Source: Lithodes maja
Taxonomy: Eukaryota; Arthropoda; Malacostraca; Decapoda; Lithodidae
NCBI GenBank assembly: GCA_037953745.1
Contig: JBAKBP010003201.1
Location: 62,001-126,000 of the forward strand
Direction of reading: 5' to 3'
DNA: 64,000 bases
In this document: positions 1-11,903 of the stretch, one piece after another
How the letters are laid out: the number at the start of each line of letters is the position of its first letter
Position numbering within the stretch: position 1 is the stretch's first letter
Program-made: the position numbers and the translations under genes
The notes under the pieces: model-generated
The model's input: only the letters and a program-made list of their open reading frames with translations
The model's database searches: none
What the model was told of the DNA's origin: nothing

Positions 1-2689
1 CATACATTAGGGAGGGACTTATTTTAAAGTTCCCATGCCCTCAACACTTACGTTCACCCATACATTAGGGAGGGACTTATTTTAAAGTTCCCATGCCCTC
101 AACACTTACGCTCACCCATACATTAGGGAGGGACTTATTTTAAAGTTCCCATGCCCTCAACACTTACGCTCACCCATACATTAGGGAGGGACTTATTTTA
201 AAGTTCCCATGCCCTCAACACTTACGCTCACCCATACATTAGGGAGGGACTTATTTTAAAGTTCCCATGCCCTCAACACTTACGTTCACCCATACATTAG
301 GGAGGGACTTATTTTAAAGTTCCCATGCCCTCAACACTTACGTTCACCCATACATTAGGGAGGGACTTATTTTAAAGTTCCCATGCCCTCAACACTTACG
401 TTCACCCATACATTAGGGAGGGACTTATTTTAAAGTTCCCATGCCCTCAACACTTACGCTCACCCATACATTAGGGAGGGACTTATTTTAAAGTTCCCAT
501 GCCCTCAACACTTACGCTCACCCATACATTAGGGAGGGACTTATTTTAAAGTTCCCGCCCTCAACACTTACGCTCACCCATACATTAGGGAGGGACTTAT
601 TTTAAAGTTCCCATGCCCTCAACACTTACGCTCACCCATACATTAGGGAGGGACTTATTTTAAAGTTCCCATGCCCTCAACACTTACGCTCACCCATACA
701 TTAGGGAGGGACTTATTTTAAAGTTCCCATGCCCTCAACACTTACGCTCACCCATACATTAGGGAGGGACTTATTTTAAAGTTCCCATGCCCTCAACACT
801 TACGCTCACCCATACATTAGGGAGGGACTTATTTTAAAGTTCCCATGCCCTCAACACTTACGCTCACCCATACATTAGGGAGGGACTTATTTTAAAGTTC
901 CCATGCCCTCAACACTTACGCTCACCCATACATTAGGGAGGGACTTATTTTAAAGTTCCCATGCCCTCAACACTTACGCTCACCCATACATTAGGGAGGG
1001 ACTTATTTTAAAGTTCCCATGCCCTCAACACTTACGCTCACCCATACATTAGGGAGGGACTTATTTTAAAGTTCCCATGCCCTCAACACTTACGTTCACC
1101 CATACATTAGGGAGGGACTTATTTTAAAGTTCCCATGCACTCAACACTTACGTTCACCCATACATTAGGGAGGGACTTATTTTAAAGTTCCCATGCCCTC
1201 AACACTTACGTTCACCCATACATTAGGGAGGGACTTATTTTAAAGTTCCCATGCCCTCAACACTTACGTTCACCCATACATTAGGGAGGGACTTATTTTA
1301 AAGTTCCCATGCCCTCAACACTTACGTTCACCCATACATTAGGGAGGGACTTATTTTAAAGTTCCCATGCCCTCAACACTTACGTTCACCCATACATTAG
1401 GGAGGGACTTATTTTAAAGTTCCCATGCCCTCAACATTTACGTTCACCCATACATTAGGGAGGGACTTATTTTAAAGTTCCCATGCCCTCAACACTTACG
1501 CTCACCCATACATTAGGGAGGGACTTATTTTAAAGTTCCCATGCCCTCAACACTTACGCTCACCCATACATTAGGGAGGGACTTATTTTAAAGTTCCCAT
1601 GCCCTCAACACTTACGCTCACCCATACATTAGGGAGGGACTTATTTTAAAGTTCCCATGCCCTCAACACTTACGCTCACCCATACATTAGGGAGGGACTT
1701 ATTTTAAAGTTCCCATGCCCTCAACACTTACGTTCACCCATACTTTAGGGAGGGACTTATTTTAAAGTTCCCATGCCCTCAACACTTACGCTCACCCATA
1801 CATTAGGGAGGGACTTATTTTAAAGTTCCCATGCCCTCAACACTTACGCTCACCCATACATTAGGGAGGGACTTATTTTAAAGTTCCCATGCCCTCAACA
1901 CTTACGCTCACCCATACATTAGGGAGGGACTTATTTTAAAGTTCCCATGCCCTCAACACTTACGTTCACCCATACATTAGGGAGGGACTTATTTTAAAGT
2001 TCCCATGCCCTCAACACTTACGTTCACCCATACATTAGGGAGGGACTTATTTTAAAGTTCCCATGCCCTCAACACTTACGTTCACCCATACATTAGGGAG
2101 GGACTTATTTTAAAGTTCCCATGCCCTCAACACTTACGTTCACCCATACATTAGGGAGGGACTTATTTTAAAGTTCCCATGCCCTCAACACTTACGTTCA
2201 CCCATACATTAGGGAGGGACTTATTTTAAAGTTCCCATGCCCTCAACACTTACGTTCACCCATACATTAGGGAGGGACTTATTTTAAAGTTCCCATGCCC
2301 TCAACACTTACGTTCACCCATACATTAGGGAGGGACTTATTTTAAAGTTCCCATGCCCTCAACACTTACGTTCACCCATACATTAGGGAGGGACTTATTT
2401 TAAAGTTCCCATGCCCTCAACACTTACGTTCACCCATACATTAGGGAAGGACTTATTTTAAAGTTCCCATGCCCTCAACACTTACGTTCACCCATACATT
2501 AGGGAAGGACTTATTTTAAAGTTCCCATGCCCTCAACACTTACGTTCACCCATACATTAGGGAGGGACTTATTTTAAAGTTCCCATGCCCTCAACATTTA
2601 CGTTCACCCATACATTAGGGAAGGACTTATTTTAAAGTTCCCATGCCCTCAACACTTACGTTCACCCATACATTAGGGAGGGACTTATT
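1..2689. repeat. 58-bp satellite array (46 full units plus a partial)
   Basis: A head-to-tail array of a 58-bp unit that starts CATACATTAGGGAGGGACTT and contains the CTCAACACTTACG block. It runs from the window edge to 2689, where the last partial unit stops matching after GGACTTATT. The lengths add up to 46 full units; one unit near 541-600 has lost the AT before GCCCTC and is 56 bp. Units are almost identical. A recurrent T/C variant near the unit end (ACGTTCACC or ACGCTCACC) occurs in runs rather than at random, and a G-to-A variant (GGGAAGG) is confined to units near 2450-2640. The array is non-coding in all frames and probably continues upstream of the window. Confidence 0.98.
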
Positions 2690-3689
2690 CATTTTGTCAC
2701 CTTACCCTTAACACCTTGTCATAAGGTTACTCTATTTGACCAGGTATCTGGTTTTGTAACCAAGTTAAGGGGGGCGCCCGCCATGGCTATGTAGCAATAT
2801 GGGTTGAAACATAGCAAATTGCGTTAAATACTCCCTAGCAAGACGTAGGGTATCTACTCCACGTAACGCTATTGAAAGCTTCACGCCTATTCAAGCTTAT
2901 TTTCTTGAGATAACTTTCAAGATAATTTGAATTCACACCTGTTAAGAATAATTGCTAAATAACTATATGACGCCCATTTATTAAATCCCAGATTAACTAC
3001 AAGAGTTATAATATTGAACTGATCAATAATTCTTCTACTACAATACCACTCTATAACAGTTTCGTGTATAACCAAATAATCTCATTATACCTAATATATA
3101 ATTATACAAGTGTGTATTTCTACCCCTCATATCTGGTATATCTATATCATTATACAGTTAACCCTACTAGTAACGGTAGTAATTAACAGCTTCAGGTTAA
3201 GGTTTGCTTAGTTCATATGTTTAATGTGCAGGAGATGGTGGTCGAGAGATGTGTGTGAAATACTTAATTCCTTCATTAGGTGTTCAGAATAAATTTAATC
3301 GGTGAGGTCCCAGAAGTAGCACCTAGCTGGGTGAGAGCGAGACGGTGGAGAGGTGGGTGTAGAGGGAGGGTGGGTGTAGTTCTGGGGTCGGAGAGAAAAT
3401 GGGAGGGATTAGGTGGGGGTATGGGAACAACAAGGAGAGGAGGTGGAGGGGATACCTCTCCACCGTGCAGTGCTACTAACAGGGAAAATTAAACTAATTA
3501 ATCCTGACGACTGTACAAGCAGCTCTTCTTCGAAGTAACGCACTGCTTACCTTCGTTTATATGTTTATATTATTGTATGAACGCAATAAAAAACGTAAAA
3601 TGTTATACGGATTATCTGTTACCTATGGTATTTGGGTTGGTGGTTTTGATATTTGTCACGAATGTCCCCCTCCAGTCTTATATATCAGG
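2690..3689. other. unassigned AT-rich DNA
   Basis: No gene or recognised element. It begins right after the satellite. The only distinct segment is a G-rich stretch at about 3335-3475 (runs of GTGGGTG and GGAGGGA type) that could form G-quadruplexes and resembles in composition the G-rich patch at 19378-19470. Short ORFs at 3280-3492 and 3577-3762 have low-complexity or unremarkable translations and no support. Confidence 0.6.
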
Positions 3690-3794
3690 CATATCGTCAA
3701 TGATGGAGGGGCCACTATTAAATTATAGGTTTGATTCCCGGAGGGAAGTAAAGAAAACCTAATATTTAGTAGGGCCCCGTAATCATTGACGATG
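3690..3794 (+). repeat. fold-back repeat, copy 1
   Basis: The two ends are imperfect inverted copies of each other: the left arm begins CATATCGTCAATGATGGAGG and the right arm ends ATCATTGACGATG, with a centre that contains GGTTTGATTCCCGGAGGG. The centre resembles a tRNA B-box, so a tRNA-derived or hairpin-type non-autonomous element is possible. The part from about 3722 to 3794 is repeated in reverse orientation at 4134-4209. The family is not recognised. Confidence 0.7.
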
Positions 3795-4133
3795 TTAGTG
3801 CCCTCCCTGCCATCCCCTTCCCATTCGCTGGATTTTTTAGTTGAATCTTGATATGTCAGTGAAGGAAGTTTAGACGCTAGAGGGCCAGCGTCAGGAATCC
3901 ACGAATCCACTCGCAAGAAATCCACGCATTGGGCAGCTTGAATATAGCAATTATTACATTAATTTTTATTTTTTATTTTTTACGGCAGTTTTTTCGTAGC
4001 GAGTACCCAATCATAAAGACGATTCCATAAGAGAATACGCCTTGCACTTATGAAGTTGTACTCCCTGTCCTCCCGCGCGGTAGATTCAAAACTGGCGACT
4101 CGGCGTTTGAAGGGAGACTATTATACTAATAGG
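3795..4133. other. unassigned spacer between fold-back repeats
   Basis: Nothing recognisable. The stretch contains AT-rich sequence with short runs such as TTTTTATTTTTTATTTTTTA near 3963-3982. The small ORF that starts at 4050 runs into the next repeat copy and is not supported as a gene. Confidence 0.5.
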
Positions 4134-4209
4134 CATATCGTCAATGATGGAGGGGCCCTACTAAATATTAGGTTTTCTTTAATTCCCTCAAGGAATCAAA
4201 CCTATAATC
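4134..4209 (-). repeat. fold-back repeat, copy 2 (inverted partial)
   Basis: This segment starts CATATCGTCAATGATGGAGG and continues through GGGCCCTACTAAATATTAGG to a segment containing GGAATCAAACCTATAAT. It is the reverse complement, with few changes, of about 3722-3794. Together the two copies form a widely spaced inverted pair roughly 340 bp apart. Confidence 0.75.
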
Positions 4210-4670
4210 TAATCACACAATTTAAGAAGCAACAATTCAATAAGACCTCATAAACCTGGATCTGAAGCTAGTAAAACATTTATAACATGCAGGATGTCTA
4301 CGTTGGAATATTCTTCCCGATGAGTGAATTCCATAACGAATCATGTAACCTTTAAGCTAGAGACAAAAAAGTATATTATTAACAGGGATCAGTGAAATTA
4401 CCACCAAATGAACTGTCATAAATTAATATAATATGAATTCATGCTCAATTTTTTTTTTTTTTTTTCTTCAGAAGTGCATCTAATATTATCAGATATCATA
4501 TAATATTTATCATGCCTATCGAAGTACAAGCACGGAACATTTGATGTCTGCCTCGTAAAATTGATTATTTGATTATGATGGAGCTCATAAAAAAATATTA
4601 TGTTTAATGAGCTCAGCCTTGAATGTTATGTATAATACTACAATATGTTATTATAATTCGTTATAATGCT
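4210..4670. other. unassigned AT-rich DNA
   Basis: No gene or repeat family recognised. It contains a T-run at about 4449-4465 that could be the poly(A) tail of a minus-strand insertion, but no matching element body could be identified next to it. Confidence 0.45.
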
Positions 4671-4704
4671 AATAAAGGATTTAATTTGAATTTGAATTTG
4701 AATA
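4671..4704 (+). terminator. possible LINE 3' end: AATAAA plus (ATTTGA)n tail
   Basis: AATAAA at 4671-4676 is followed directly by a short ATTTGAATTTGAATTTGAAT tract. Several arthropod non-LTR retrotransposons end in an AATAAA signal and a short microsatellite tail of this kind instead of poly(A), so this may be the 3' end of a degraded plus-strand LINE. No coding remnant upstream supports it. Confidence 0.35.
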
Positions 4705-4866
4705 ATTATAAAATAAATTAGAATATTTCTACTAACACACCTTTATAAGGCTATATAATTATCGAAAGAGAAGTCCCAAACTTCAGGATATGATAATATA
4801 GATGATTCAGCATGCACTGTTTTAAAACAAAAATTATAAATCTCAACCGTTTATGAAGTATATACA

Positions 4867-4867
<1 letters not shown>

Positions 4868-4928
<61 letters not shown>
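4868..4928. repeat. (TA)n microsatellite
   Basis: About 60 bp of uninterrupted TA dinucleotide next to the A-rich 3' tail of the minus-strand SINE-A copy. It may have grown from that tail. Confidence 0.95.
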
Positions 4929-4932
<4 letters not shown>

Positions 4933-5490
4933 TTTTTGTTTTTTTGTTTTTTTTTCTATATTCCAACTTACTTCCTCTCGGGCATAGGCTGAGAGCCTTA
5001 ACATTCACCGCTTTACAATGAACAGTGAAGCCCGTGAGGTCTTGTTCCAGTCTAGGGAGTGAGACATGTGAAGCACGTAGAGTACAACGAGCACCTGCCA
5101 TATTGCCTTCACATGAGGCACGGTGCTCACTCATGGCCCGAAACGACCCCATCTCTGAAGCCACCTCGTTCCCGTGCTTCACTGTCTCACCCCCTACACT
5201 CGGACTCTCACACTTACACACACACAACGCCACCTGTTGAGCAGATAACTCACCAGGCATTGCACCCCTATAGCATATTTTGAATATGGGAATATTCATA
5301 CAGTGCTATTTAATCAGGGAACAATTAGGGTATTTTATTGACGTTTCGGTGGGCTTGTGGTAATGCACTGATAGTAGGTACAGCACAAATTCCATCCCAA
5401 TAATATCTTCCAATTGATACATCGGGATTTGAACCCGGGACCTTTGGATTACCAGGCCAGTGGCAAGACCACTCCACCACACCTCCCCTA
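4929..5490 (-). mobile_element. SINE-A, tRNA-derived SINE, copy 1
   Basis: Read on the minus strand the element starts near 5490 with a tRNA-like head: a polymerase III A-box-like TGGTGGAGTGGTCTTG and a B-box GGTTCAAATCCCG in the first 75 bp. A body of about 450 bp follows, then a T-rich (A-rich on the minus strand) tail at 4930-4956. It matches the plus-strand copy at 58331-58892 along its whole length, which fixes the unit at about 560 bp. A long ORF crosses the body in both copies, but its frame runs through the tail and the microsatellite and has no conserved domain, so I read it as chance. Confidence 0.88.
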
Positions 5491-5493
5491 TAT

Positions 5494-5574
<81 letters not shown>

Positions 5575-5875
5575 TGTATAGGTTTTATATTGTGTCCTCC
5601 CCTGCATTGCTGTAATGGACTCTTCCATGTCAAATAGTTTCCGGCAGGTCCAAAGTGAGCTAATACTGTATATCATAATCATTATGCAACTTACAGAATT
5701 ATATAATCTTGATAATAACATGGTAAAATAATTGCAGTTAGACGAGGGTGTGGTAGGTTCTAGGACAGCTAGGCCAGAATTATGGGGAATTACTTAACAA
5801 AATGCCATTTTTAATGGGCCATAGCTCTTAAACAAGTACAATTTGGAATTTCGCTTATAGAACATTTTATGCTTA
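5491..5875. other. (TA)n tract and unassigned spacer
   Basis: 5491-5574 is an interrupted TA microsatellite next to the SINE head. 5575-5875 shows no recognisable gene or element. The sequence CTTA at 5872-5875 is the left target-site duplication of the following element. Confidence 0.7.
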
Positions 5876-8238
5876 GTAAAATAACCAAATTAACCAAGAC
5901 CCCCACCACAAACAAAAGGAAAACCACTAAAGAACAGGAAACGGACAACAAACTAGTTCCACAACAAACGCAACAAAGAAAACGAACAAAGAAAGAAGAA
6001 AAAGGAGAAACTAAAGCAGAACAAATAACACCGAAGGCGGGAACAGAAAGAAACAAGATAAACACAATGCCCCGCATACCAAAGTTGCCCCACATCACCC
6101 ACGGAAGAAACAAGAACAAGAAGATGAAACCAAAGCCACACGCCAAGAAGATAAATACACCAGCAGCACCAAAAAACACGAGAATATCACAACCAGTGTA
6201 CAAAATAACCAACAGAATAAGACGAATAATACCCGCATCCACAAGCAAGTTATCACCCCTCCCACGCCTTCTACGAACATCAGACGAGATGCCAGAATTG
6301 CCACCATAACACCAGAGCTTCCAACAACACCGGGCAAAACTATCACAAAAATACCACAACACCACGAGGCTCTCAAAAAGAAGATCATATTCAGCCAAAG
6401 ACAAAAGGACCAATATCACCACCAGAAGAGAAGTCACTTGCGCCCCTCTTCCACCTAAAAGCCGAATCACCTGCCCGCGAACTTCTAGGGGTCCCTCCTA
6501 ATCCCCCTAGATCCGCCCCTACTGGACTTATGACCTTTTGACCCCCATACACCTGCCCTGGGACATCTCAGCTAAAGTCGTCACTACTCCGACGAAACCT
6601 GAACAAGGCCAGCAATTCTAGGGCTTCACAACACTGGCATACTAGTGGTGTAGTCCTAAAATTACCCTCCCATTCAGGAAGTGATTGAAGGCATGCCTAA
6701 TATATCTACAGGTCTGAGGAGTTCTTTTCCCTATTGAGGAATTATTGTCATTGCGTACCATGGTATTGGACTAACATTAAGATCCCCAATAGGCTGCACT
6801 TTTAGTATTAGAAGTATAAACTTGTGGACATGTCCCCACCTTACTTCTCTTACTAAATTCGCACTCAAAAAACTGTCAAGAGATACTTGTCATGGCAAGG
6901 TCATTCGACTAGTTTAGGGCTTTGCGAGACACCGTTAACACCGGCACTCGGCAAATAAAAGTCCTTAGTGCATCTGTCCAACGCCATGGTAGCAGACACT
7001 TGCAATTAAAAGGTTTAAACAACGCCCCGATTTCTTTGAACCTCTTATAACGATCAGTGGCAAATCGAGTGAAAATAGTAATGGTCATGAGTTCATGACC
7101 TTATTATCTCCTCGTGTTAGCCCGATACGTTGTCACTGTGTCATGATATCAGAGACATCGTATTAAAGACCCCAAGTCAAGAGCACCAAAACAGAGGTTC
7201 ACCAAAGATTAGCATAACGATCAGGATAGTCGAGTAACTTTAGTTCGGTACATGTCCGACTAAAACCTCTCCCGTTAGTCCGATGAAAGTGCCCAATGTC
7301 ATGACATTAAGGAACTTCCATTCAAGATCCAAAACCAGCTAATCCATCTGTAACCAACAACTTATCCACACGATAGGCCAACCTGGACGGCCCAACGGAA
7401 AGAAGAATCAGAAGACCCCCCATGCTGTTACCTCAACTCCTCACCACTTCAACTTCAAGTGTCAGTGTAGGAGTAAATGTTGAAAACTCACAATATTAGT
7501 CATACCCAGAAATAAGGTATAAATAAGTTAGAGTCCACACCTATTGACTCTGCCTAAATTCTCACCTGTGCAAAGGTACCTGAATAAGTTATACTTATTT
7601 AAATTCTCACCTGTGCAAAGGTACCTGAATAAGTTATACTTATTTAGAGTCCACATATATTAACTCTGTCTAAATTCTCACCTATGCGAAGGTATCTAAA
7701 TAAGTTAGAGTCCACATATATCGACTCTACATAAATCCTTACCTGTGCGACGGTATTTAAATAAGTTAGAGTTCACACATATTGACTCTGCCTAAGTTCA
7801 TACCTGTGCGAAGGTACTTAAATAAGTTAGAGTCCACATATATTGACTTCGCCAAAATCCTGACCTATATGAAGTCATATAAATAATTTCAGAGTCCAAT
7901 AAGATTAACTTTGCTAATAGATTATAGATTGTTGTGAGAGTTTTCATTATGAATTGTGAGTAAACCCAGAGGTAAAATACAGCAATTAAAATTCCTGATC
8001 TCGTTGCAGATCCTCATCGTGGTAGGAAAGTCTATATATATATACTTTGTAAACCATATATCCATTCATTTATTGATATTGTTAAAACCTAAGAGTAATT
8101 TAACTGTTCACGAATATACTCAGTGTTATATGTATCATTTATTTCTTATATGCGTGTGTTGTCTGAGTTTGACTTCTCCAGTTAAGCAGAACCTACCAAT
8201 TCCAATCATAAAAACCTGGTAAAAATCCTGGTATAACA
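5876..8238 (+). mobile_element. solo-LTR-like element, copy A
   Basis: A 2363-bp unit that begins GTAAAATAACCAAATTAA and ends CCTGGTATAACA, flanked on both sides by CTTA (5872-5875 and 8239-8242). Two further copies (21143-23266 and 59649-61772) have the same ends and flanking ATAT. No protease, RT or integrase is present. Both ends resemble those of the gypsy-2 LTR (GTAAAATGCC start, GGGCATAACA end), so the best reading is a solo LTR of a related long-LTR gypsy family. Like the gypsy-2 LTR it carries a charged Lys/Glu/Gln/Thr-rich ORF near its left end (5869-6309; start outside the unit). A non-autonomous element of another class is an alternative. Confidence 0.65.
7530..7899 (+). repeat. 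61-62-bp minisatellite inside solo LTR copy A
   Basis: Units start AGAGTCCACATATATTGACT and contain TCTCACCTGTGCGAAGGTAC. Unit starts near 7645, 7707, 7768, 7829 and 7891 are 61-62 bp apart; the first interval (7530-7645) contains an extra partial duplication. The homologous part of copies B and C (about 22790-22925 and 61297-61431) has only two units, which accounts for most of the 239-bp length difference between copy A and the others. Confidence 0.85.
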
Positions 8239-8465
8239 CTTACACAATTTTTCCTAAGTTAATCCTGAAGTTTGGCACATCTATTTCGGGACACCCTGTA
8301 TATACCATTTACATACACAGTCAGCCTGGATTGAGTACCAACTATATAAGTATTAATTTATTGATGGCTTGGACCTTGGAGCCGTTTACGACATTGACAT
8401 GTTCCAAAAGGCTATCTATCACTTGATTTTATAATAATTATGTTTGCCTAGCGTGTATATAATTA
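8239..8465. other. unassigned spacer with a possible DNA-transposon end
   Basis: No gene. GGGACACCCTGTATA at 8288-8302 resembles a terminal motif (ACAGGGTGTCCC on the other strand) seen at the ends of many arthropod Tc1/mariner-type or related elements. No partner inverted repeat was found nearby, so it can only be a degraded single end. Confidence 0.35.
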
Positions 8466-8490
8466 TATACTATATATATATATATATACC

Positions 8491-8536
<46 letters not shown>
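8466..8536. repeat. (TA)n microsatellite at LINE 3' end
   Basis: A TA tract that abuts the 3' end of the minus-strand CR1-type LINE. Such elements often end in a microsatellite tail, so it may belong to the element. Confidence 0.9.
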
Positions 8537-8538
<2 letters not shown>

Positions 8539-8895
8539 TTGAAGGCATGTGAGATTAAATAAAACAGCATGTTTAGCATTTATATGTTTTTTATTCAGAG
8601 ATTCAATGTCTCGTGCAATTTTTCGTTGTTGGTCATTTAATTGGTAAAGTAAAGAACCGAAGTTATCAGCGAGTTGTTGGGTTGTAGAAGTACAAAGATA
8701 GGAGTACAAAGGAGTACAAAGGAAATCAAGCAACAACAGGTCTAGTGATCCTTCTAGGCTGCTTGTCCTCCAAAACACTGAGGATCAAGTGTCCAAACAG
8801 TAGTTTAGAGTGGGTAAGGGAACATTGGAAAGGGAACTACTGCCCTGGAACTAATGTCCGTGGCAGGACTAGGAAGTTAGTAGGGGACATATGGG

Positions 8896-11814
8896 TTAGT
8901 AACTGAGGGGAGGATAAAATAAAGTTATTAATTTACAAACGCAGTCAGTCGCGGATTTGATGCGAGATATTTGTCTACGCGGATTTTTAAATGAATCAAC
9001 GGTGCTGCAGTCTATAACGTCTCGGGGAAGCCCATTCCACAAGTTGACAACTCGATTGAAGAAGAAATTCTTAGATTCGTGTGAGTTAAAAGATTTACCA
9101 ATAATTTTGCAACCGTTTCCCCGCGTGTAATTAGATTGGTCGATAGTGAAGTACTTACTACAGTTCATATTGTCGATGCCTTTGATGATTTTGAACACTT
9201 GAATTAAGTCACCTCTTAATTCTGCGCTGGGTTACAGGAAATAGATTTAATTCTCTAAGACGCTCTTCATATGGTTTGTTCTTTAGGCTAGGTATCATTT
9301 TGGTAACTTTACGTTGAACTCGTTCTAGCTTGTTTATGTCTTTTTGGTAATAAGGGCACCAGCATTGAACGCAGTATTCCAGAAGAGGGCGGACTAAGGA
9401 ATTGTAAAGGGTTAGGATAACGTCTTTGGATTTATGCTCAAATGACCTGCCTATAAAGCCAATTATTTTGTTTGCCTTCTTAACAACTTCTGAACATTGT
9501 TGACTCGGTTTTAGGTTACTCGATATTGTTACTCCCAGATCGGTTTCTCTGTTTACATTCTTAAACTGAATGCCATTCATCGAATAGTTTGCTTTCTCAT
9601 TTAGGTATCCGATATGTAGTACTTTACATTTATCCGCATTGAAACTCATTTGCCAAATTTGGGCCCAATGTGACAATTTATCTAGATTGTGTTGCATATC
9701 GTCAACTTGATCTTTTGAGAGTACGCTATTTGCAATTTTTGTATCGTCAGCAAATTTTGAGATTGTACAGGTGAGACCCTCATCTATGTCGTTGATGTAA
9801 ATTAGAAACAGAATTGGTCCTAGTACCGATCCCTGGGGTACCCCGCTACTTACATTGGTCCATTTAGATGCCTTACCGTTTATGACTACTCTTTGCTTTC
9901 TGTCGCTGAGCCAATTTTCTATCCATTTCAACACACCGTCTTGTATTCCATGCGCTTTTAGTTTTAGCAGTAAACGTTTGTGGGGAACTTTGTCAAAGGC
10001 CTTTTGAAAATCAAGGTATATAATATCTACAGCTTTACTCTCATCGTAGAGGTTGAGGATATCGTGGAAGAAGTCTAAGAGGTTTGTTAAACAGGAACGT
10101 TTTTTTACGAAAGCCGTGTTAAGTATCTTTAAGTATGTTATTTTCCTCTAAGTGATTTACGAGTCTGTCTCTTGTGACCGTTTCTAGCATTTTACATACA
10201 ACTGAGGTTAAGCTAATTGGACGATAGTTACTGGGTAGGGATTTGCTGCCTTTTTTTAATATCGGTGTTACGTTGGCTATCTTCCACTGATCAGGCATAG
10301 TTCCAGACTGCAAGGATTTATTGAATAGTAATGTCAGTGGTTTGGAGAGCTCATCCTTAGCTTCCTTTAGAACTCTAGGCGAGATTGTATCAGGTCCAGG
10401 CGTTTTATTTACCTTGAGTTTATCTAAACAATTCAATACTTCTCTCTCTGTAACGGTGATATTGCTTAGAACATCTGAATTATCAATCTGAATCGGCGAT
10501 GGTGTAGGGATATCACTGAGGTCTTCTGTTGTAAAAACTGATGCAAAGAAGGTATTGAGGGCATTACTCATTTGTACTTCGTCTTTGGTGTATTCTCCAT
10601 TGTCATCGGGTCCAACAGTTGAAGTAACTACTTTTTTCTTTCTGATATAACTATAGAATTCTTTCGGGTTTGTTTTACTTTGATTCGCAATATGTAACTC
10701 TAGGGTCTTTTTACTTTGCTTAATCAACTTTTTGGCTTTGCGTCGTAGCTCTACAAATTTCACCCGTTCTTCGACATTTTGTGAGGATTTTAATCTATCA
10801 TTAGCAAATTTTTTAGCAAGCAGGCAGTTTGAAATATCTTTATTCCACCATTTGGGCTTATTATTATGGCCTGGACGCCGTATTTTCGATGGTATGCAGT
10901 CTTGCACTGCTTTTAGGTAAGTGGTTTCGAATAACTTCCAAGATGTATTTATGTCGTTATTGTTAATTAAAAAGCTCCAGTCAGTTTCTTTAAACATAGC
11001 TCTAAGTTTATGAAAGTTTGCTTTCTTAAAATTAGGGACTTTTTCGATGCTACTATTTGGTTCGTTACTAGTAAACTTTAAAGTGAAAGTTATCGTACGA
11101 TGGTCGCTGTTACTGAATTCATCACCAACATTCAAATTCTCTATTAATTCTTCTTTTGTTGCAAGTACAATGTCAAGAACGTTATTACCACGGGTGGGTC
11201 GGTGTTCGAACAAATTGATAAAGCGAACTCTCCTGCAAGTTCGTATACAAGTCATGTCCGGAGTGTGAAGTAAGAGTATCGCCCCACTTGGTCACAGGTA
11301 AATTAAAGTCGCCAAAAAATACGGTATCTTGTGAGTTACTTACATCTGCAATTTGTTCATAAATTTCTCAGTCAGTTTGCACTGATTGAGCTGGAGGTCT
11401 GTATATTAATGCAAGTATTATTTTTGTACCTTTATTATTCTTTATTAGCACAAAAGATGTGTCGACGTTCACAATTTGAGGTTTTGACAAGAGGGTCGGG
11501 TAAAGACTTTCTTTGATATAAAATAAAACGCCACCTCCATTTTTATTTATTCGGCTTTTCTCAAACATTACATAACCGGGAAGTGAATACTCTGCTAAAA
11601 AGTCTCTATCTACTGTATTGAGCCAAGATTCTGTTATACCAATCACATCATAATTTTCAGTAAACACTAGTTCCTCTAAATCTGAAAATGTATTGCGTAT
11701 GCAACGAGCGTTTGCATAGAAAACCTTTAAAGTTGCGGTTTTCGAACTCGCAGAACGTTCTTTAATCAAATTTTTGGTTCTGGTCGGATCTACATTTACA
11801 TTCATGGCTGACAT
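8896..11814 (-). pseudogene. LINE ORF2: APE endonuclease and reverse transcriptase, broken
   Basis: The N-terminal part (11814 to 11368) is an APE-type endonuclease with ITESWL, GGGVLFYI and YRPP motifs. An in-frame TGA near 11366 interrupts it. The endonuclease C-terminus with a SDHR motif and the RT fingers (PSNYRPISL) are in the ORF 11255 to 10119. A frame change in an A-rich run near 10110 follows. The ORF 9934 to 9209 carries the RT core: GVPQGSVLGP, the FADDT active-site box and the thumb region. A last frame change near 9205 separates the C-terminal 100 residues (9198 to 8896). At least three frame breaks plus one stop make the copy inactive. All parts are collinear and nothing major is missing. 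Confidence 0.88.
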
Positions 11815-11903
11815 CGGTCCTCGGCCGTTATCCCTGGCGGTTTTGAATTTGGGTCATGTTGGTGGAGCTTTATCCAAATTCGCGGTTCTTGTCAGATTAG
11901 CAT

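Noticed and set aside
1..2689. CRISPR-like direct repeats
   Set aside because: The units are contiguous and identical without variable spacers; this is a satellite array in a eukaryotic genome.
1..2689. Telomeric repeat array because of TTAGG in each unit
   Set aside because: The unit is 58 bp with one TTAGGG; there is no run of TTAGG repeats.
4751..5299. 182-residue minus-strand protein (and its relative at 58522-58899)
   Set aside because: Both lie in the SINE body and run into the A-rich tail (Lys/Asn run) and TA tract; no domain.
5415..5490. Functional tRNA gene on the minus strand
   Set aside because: It is the head of SINE-A; the same sequence heads a SINE with a poly(A) tail at 58331.
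5325..5721. ORFs with alternating Ile-Tyr runs
   Set aside because: They are translations of (TA)n microsatellites and recur at every TA tract (also near 8470, 24123-24377 and 62586).
5811..6470. 219-residue hydrophobic minus-strand ORF that looks like a membrane protein
   Set aside because: It is the antisense of an A/C-rich element; the same antisense hydrophobicity appears in copies B and C with different frames and stops.
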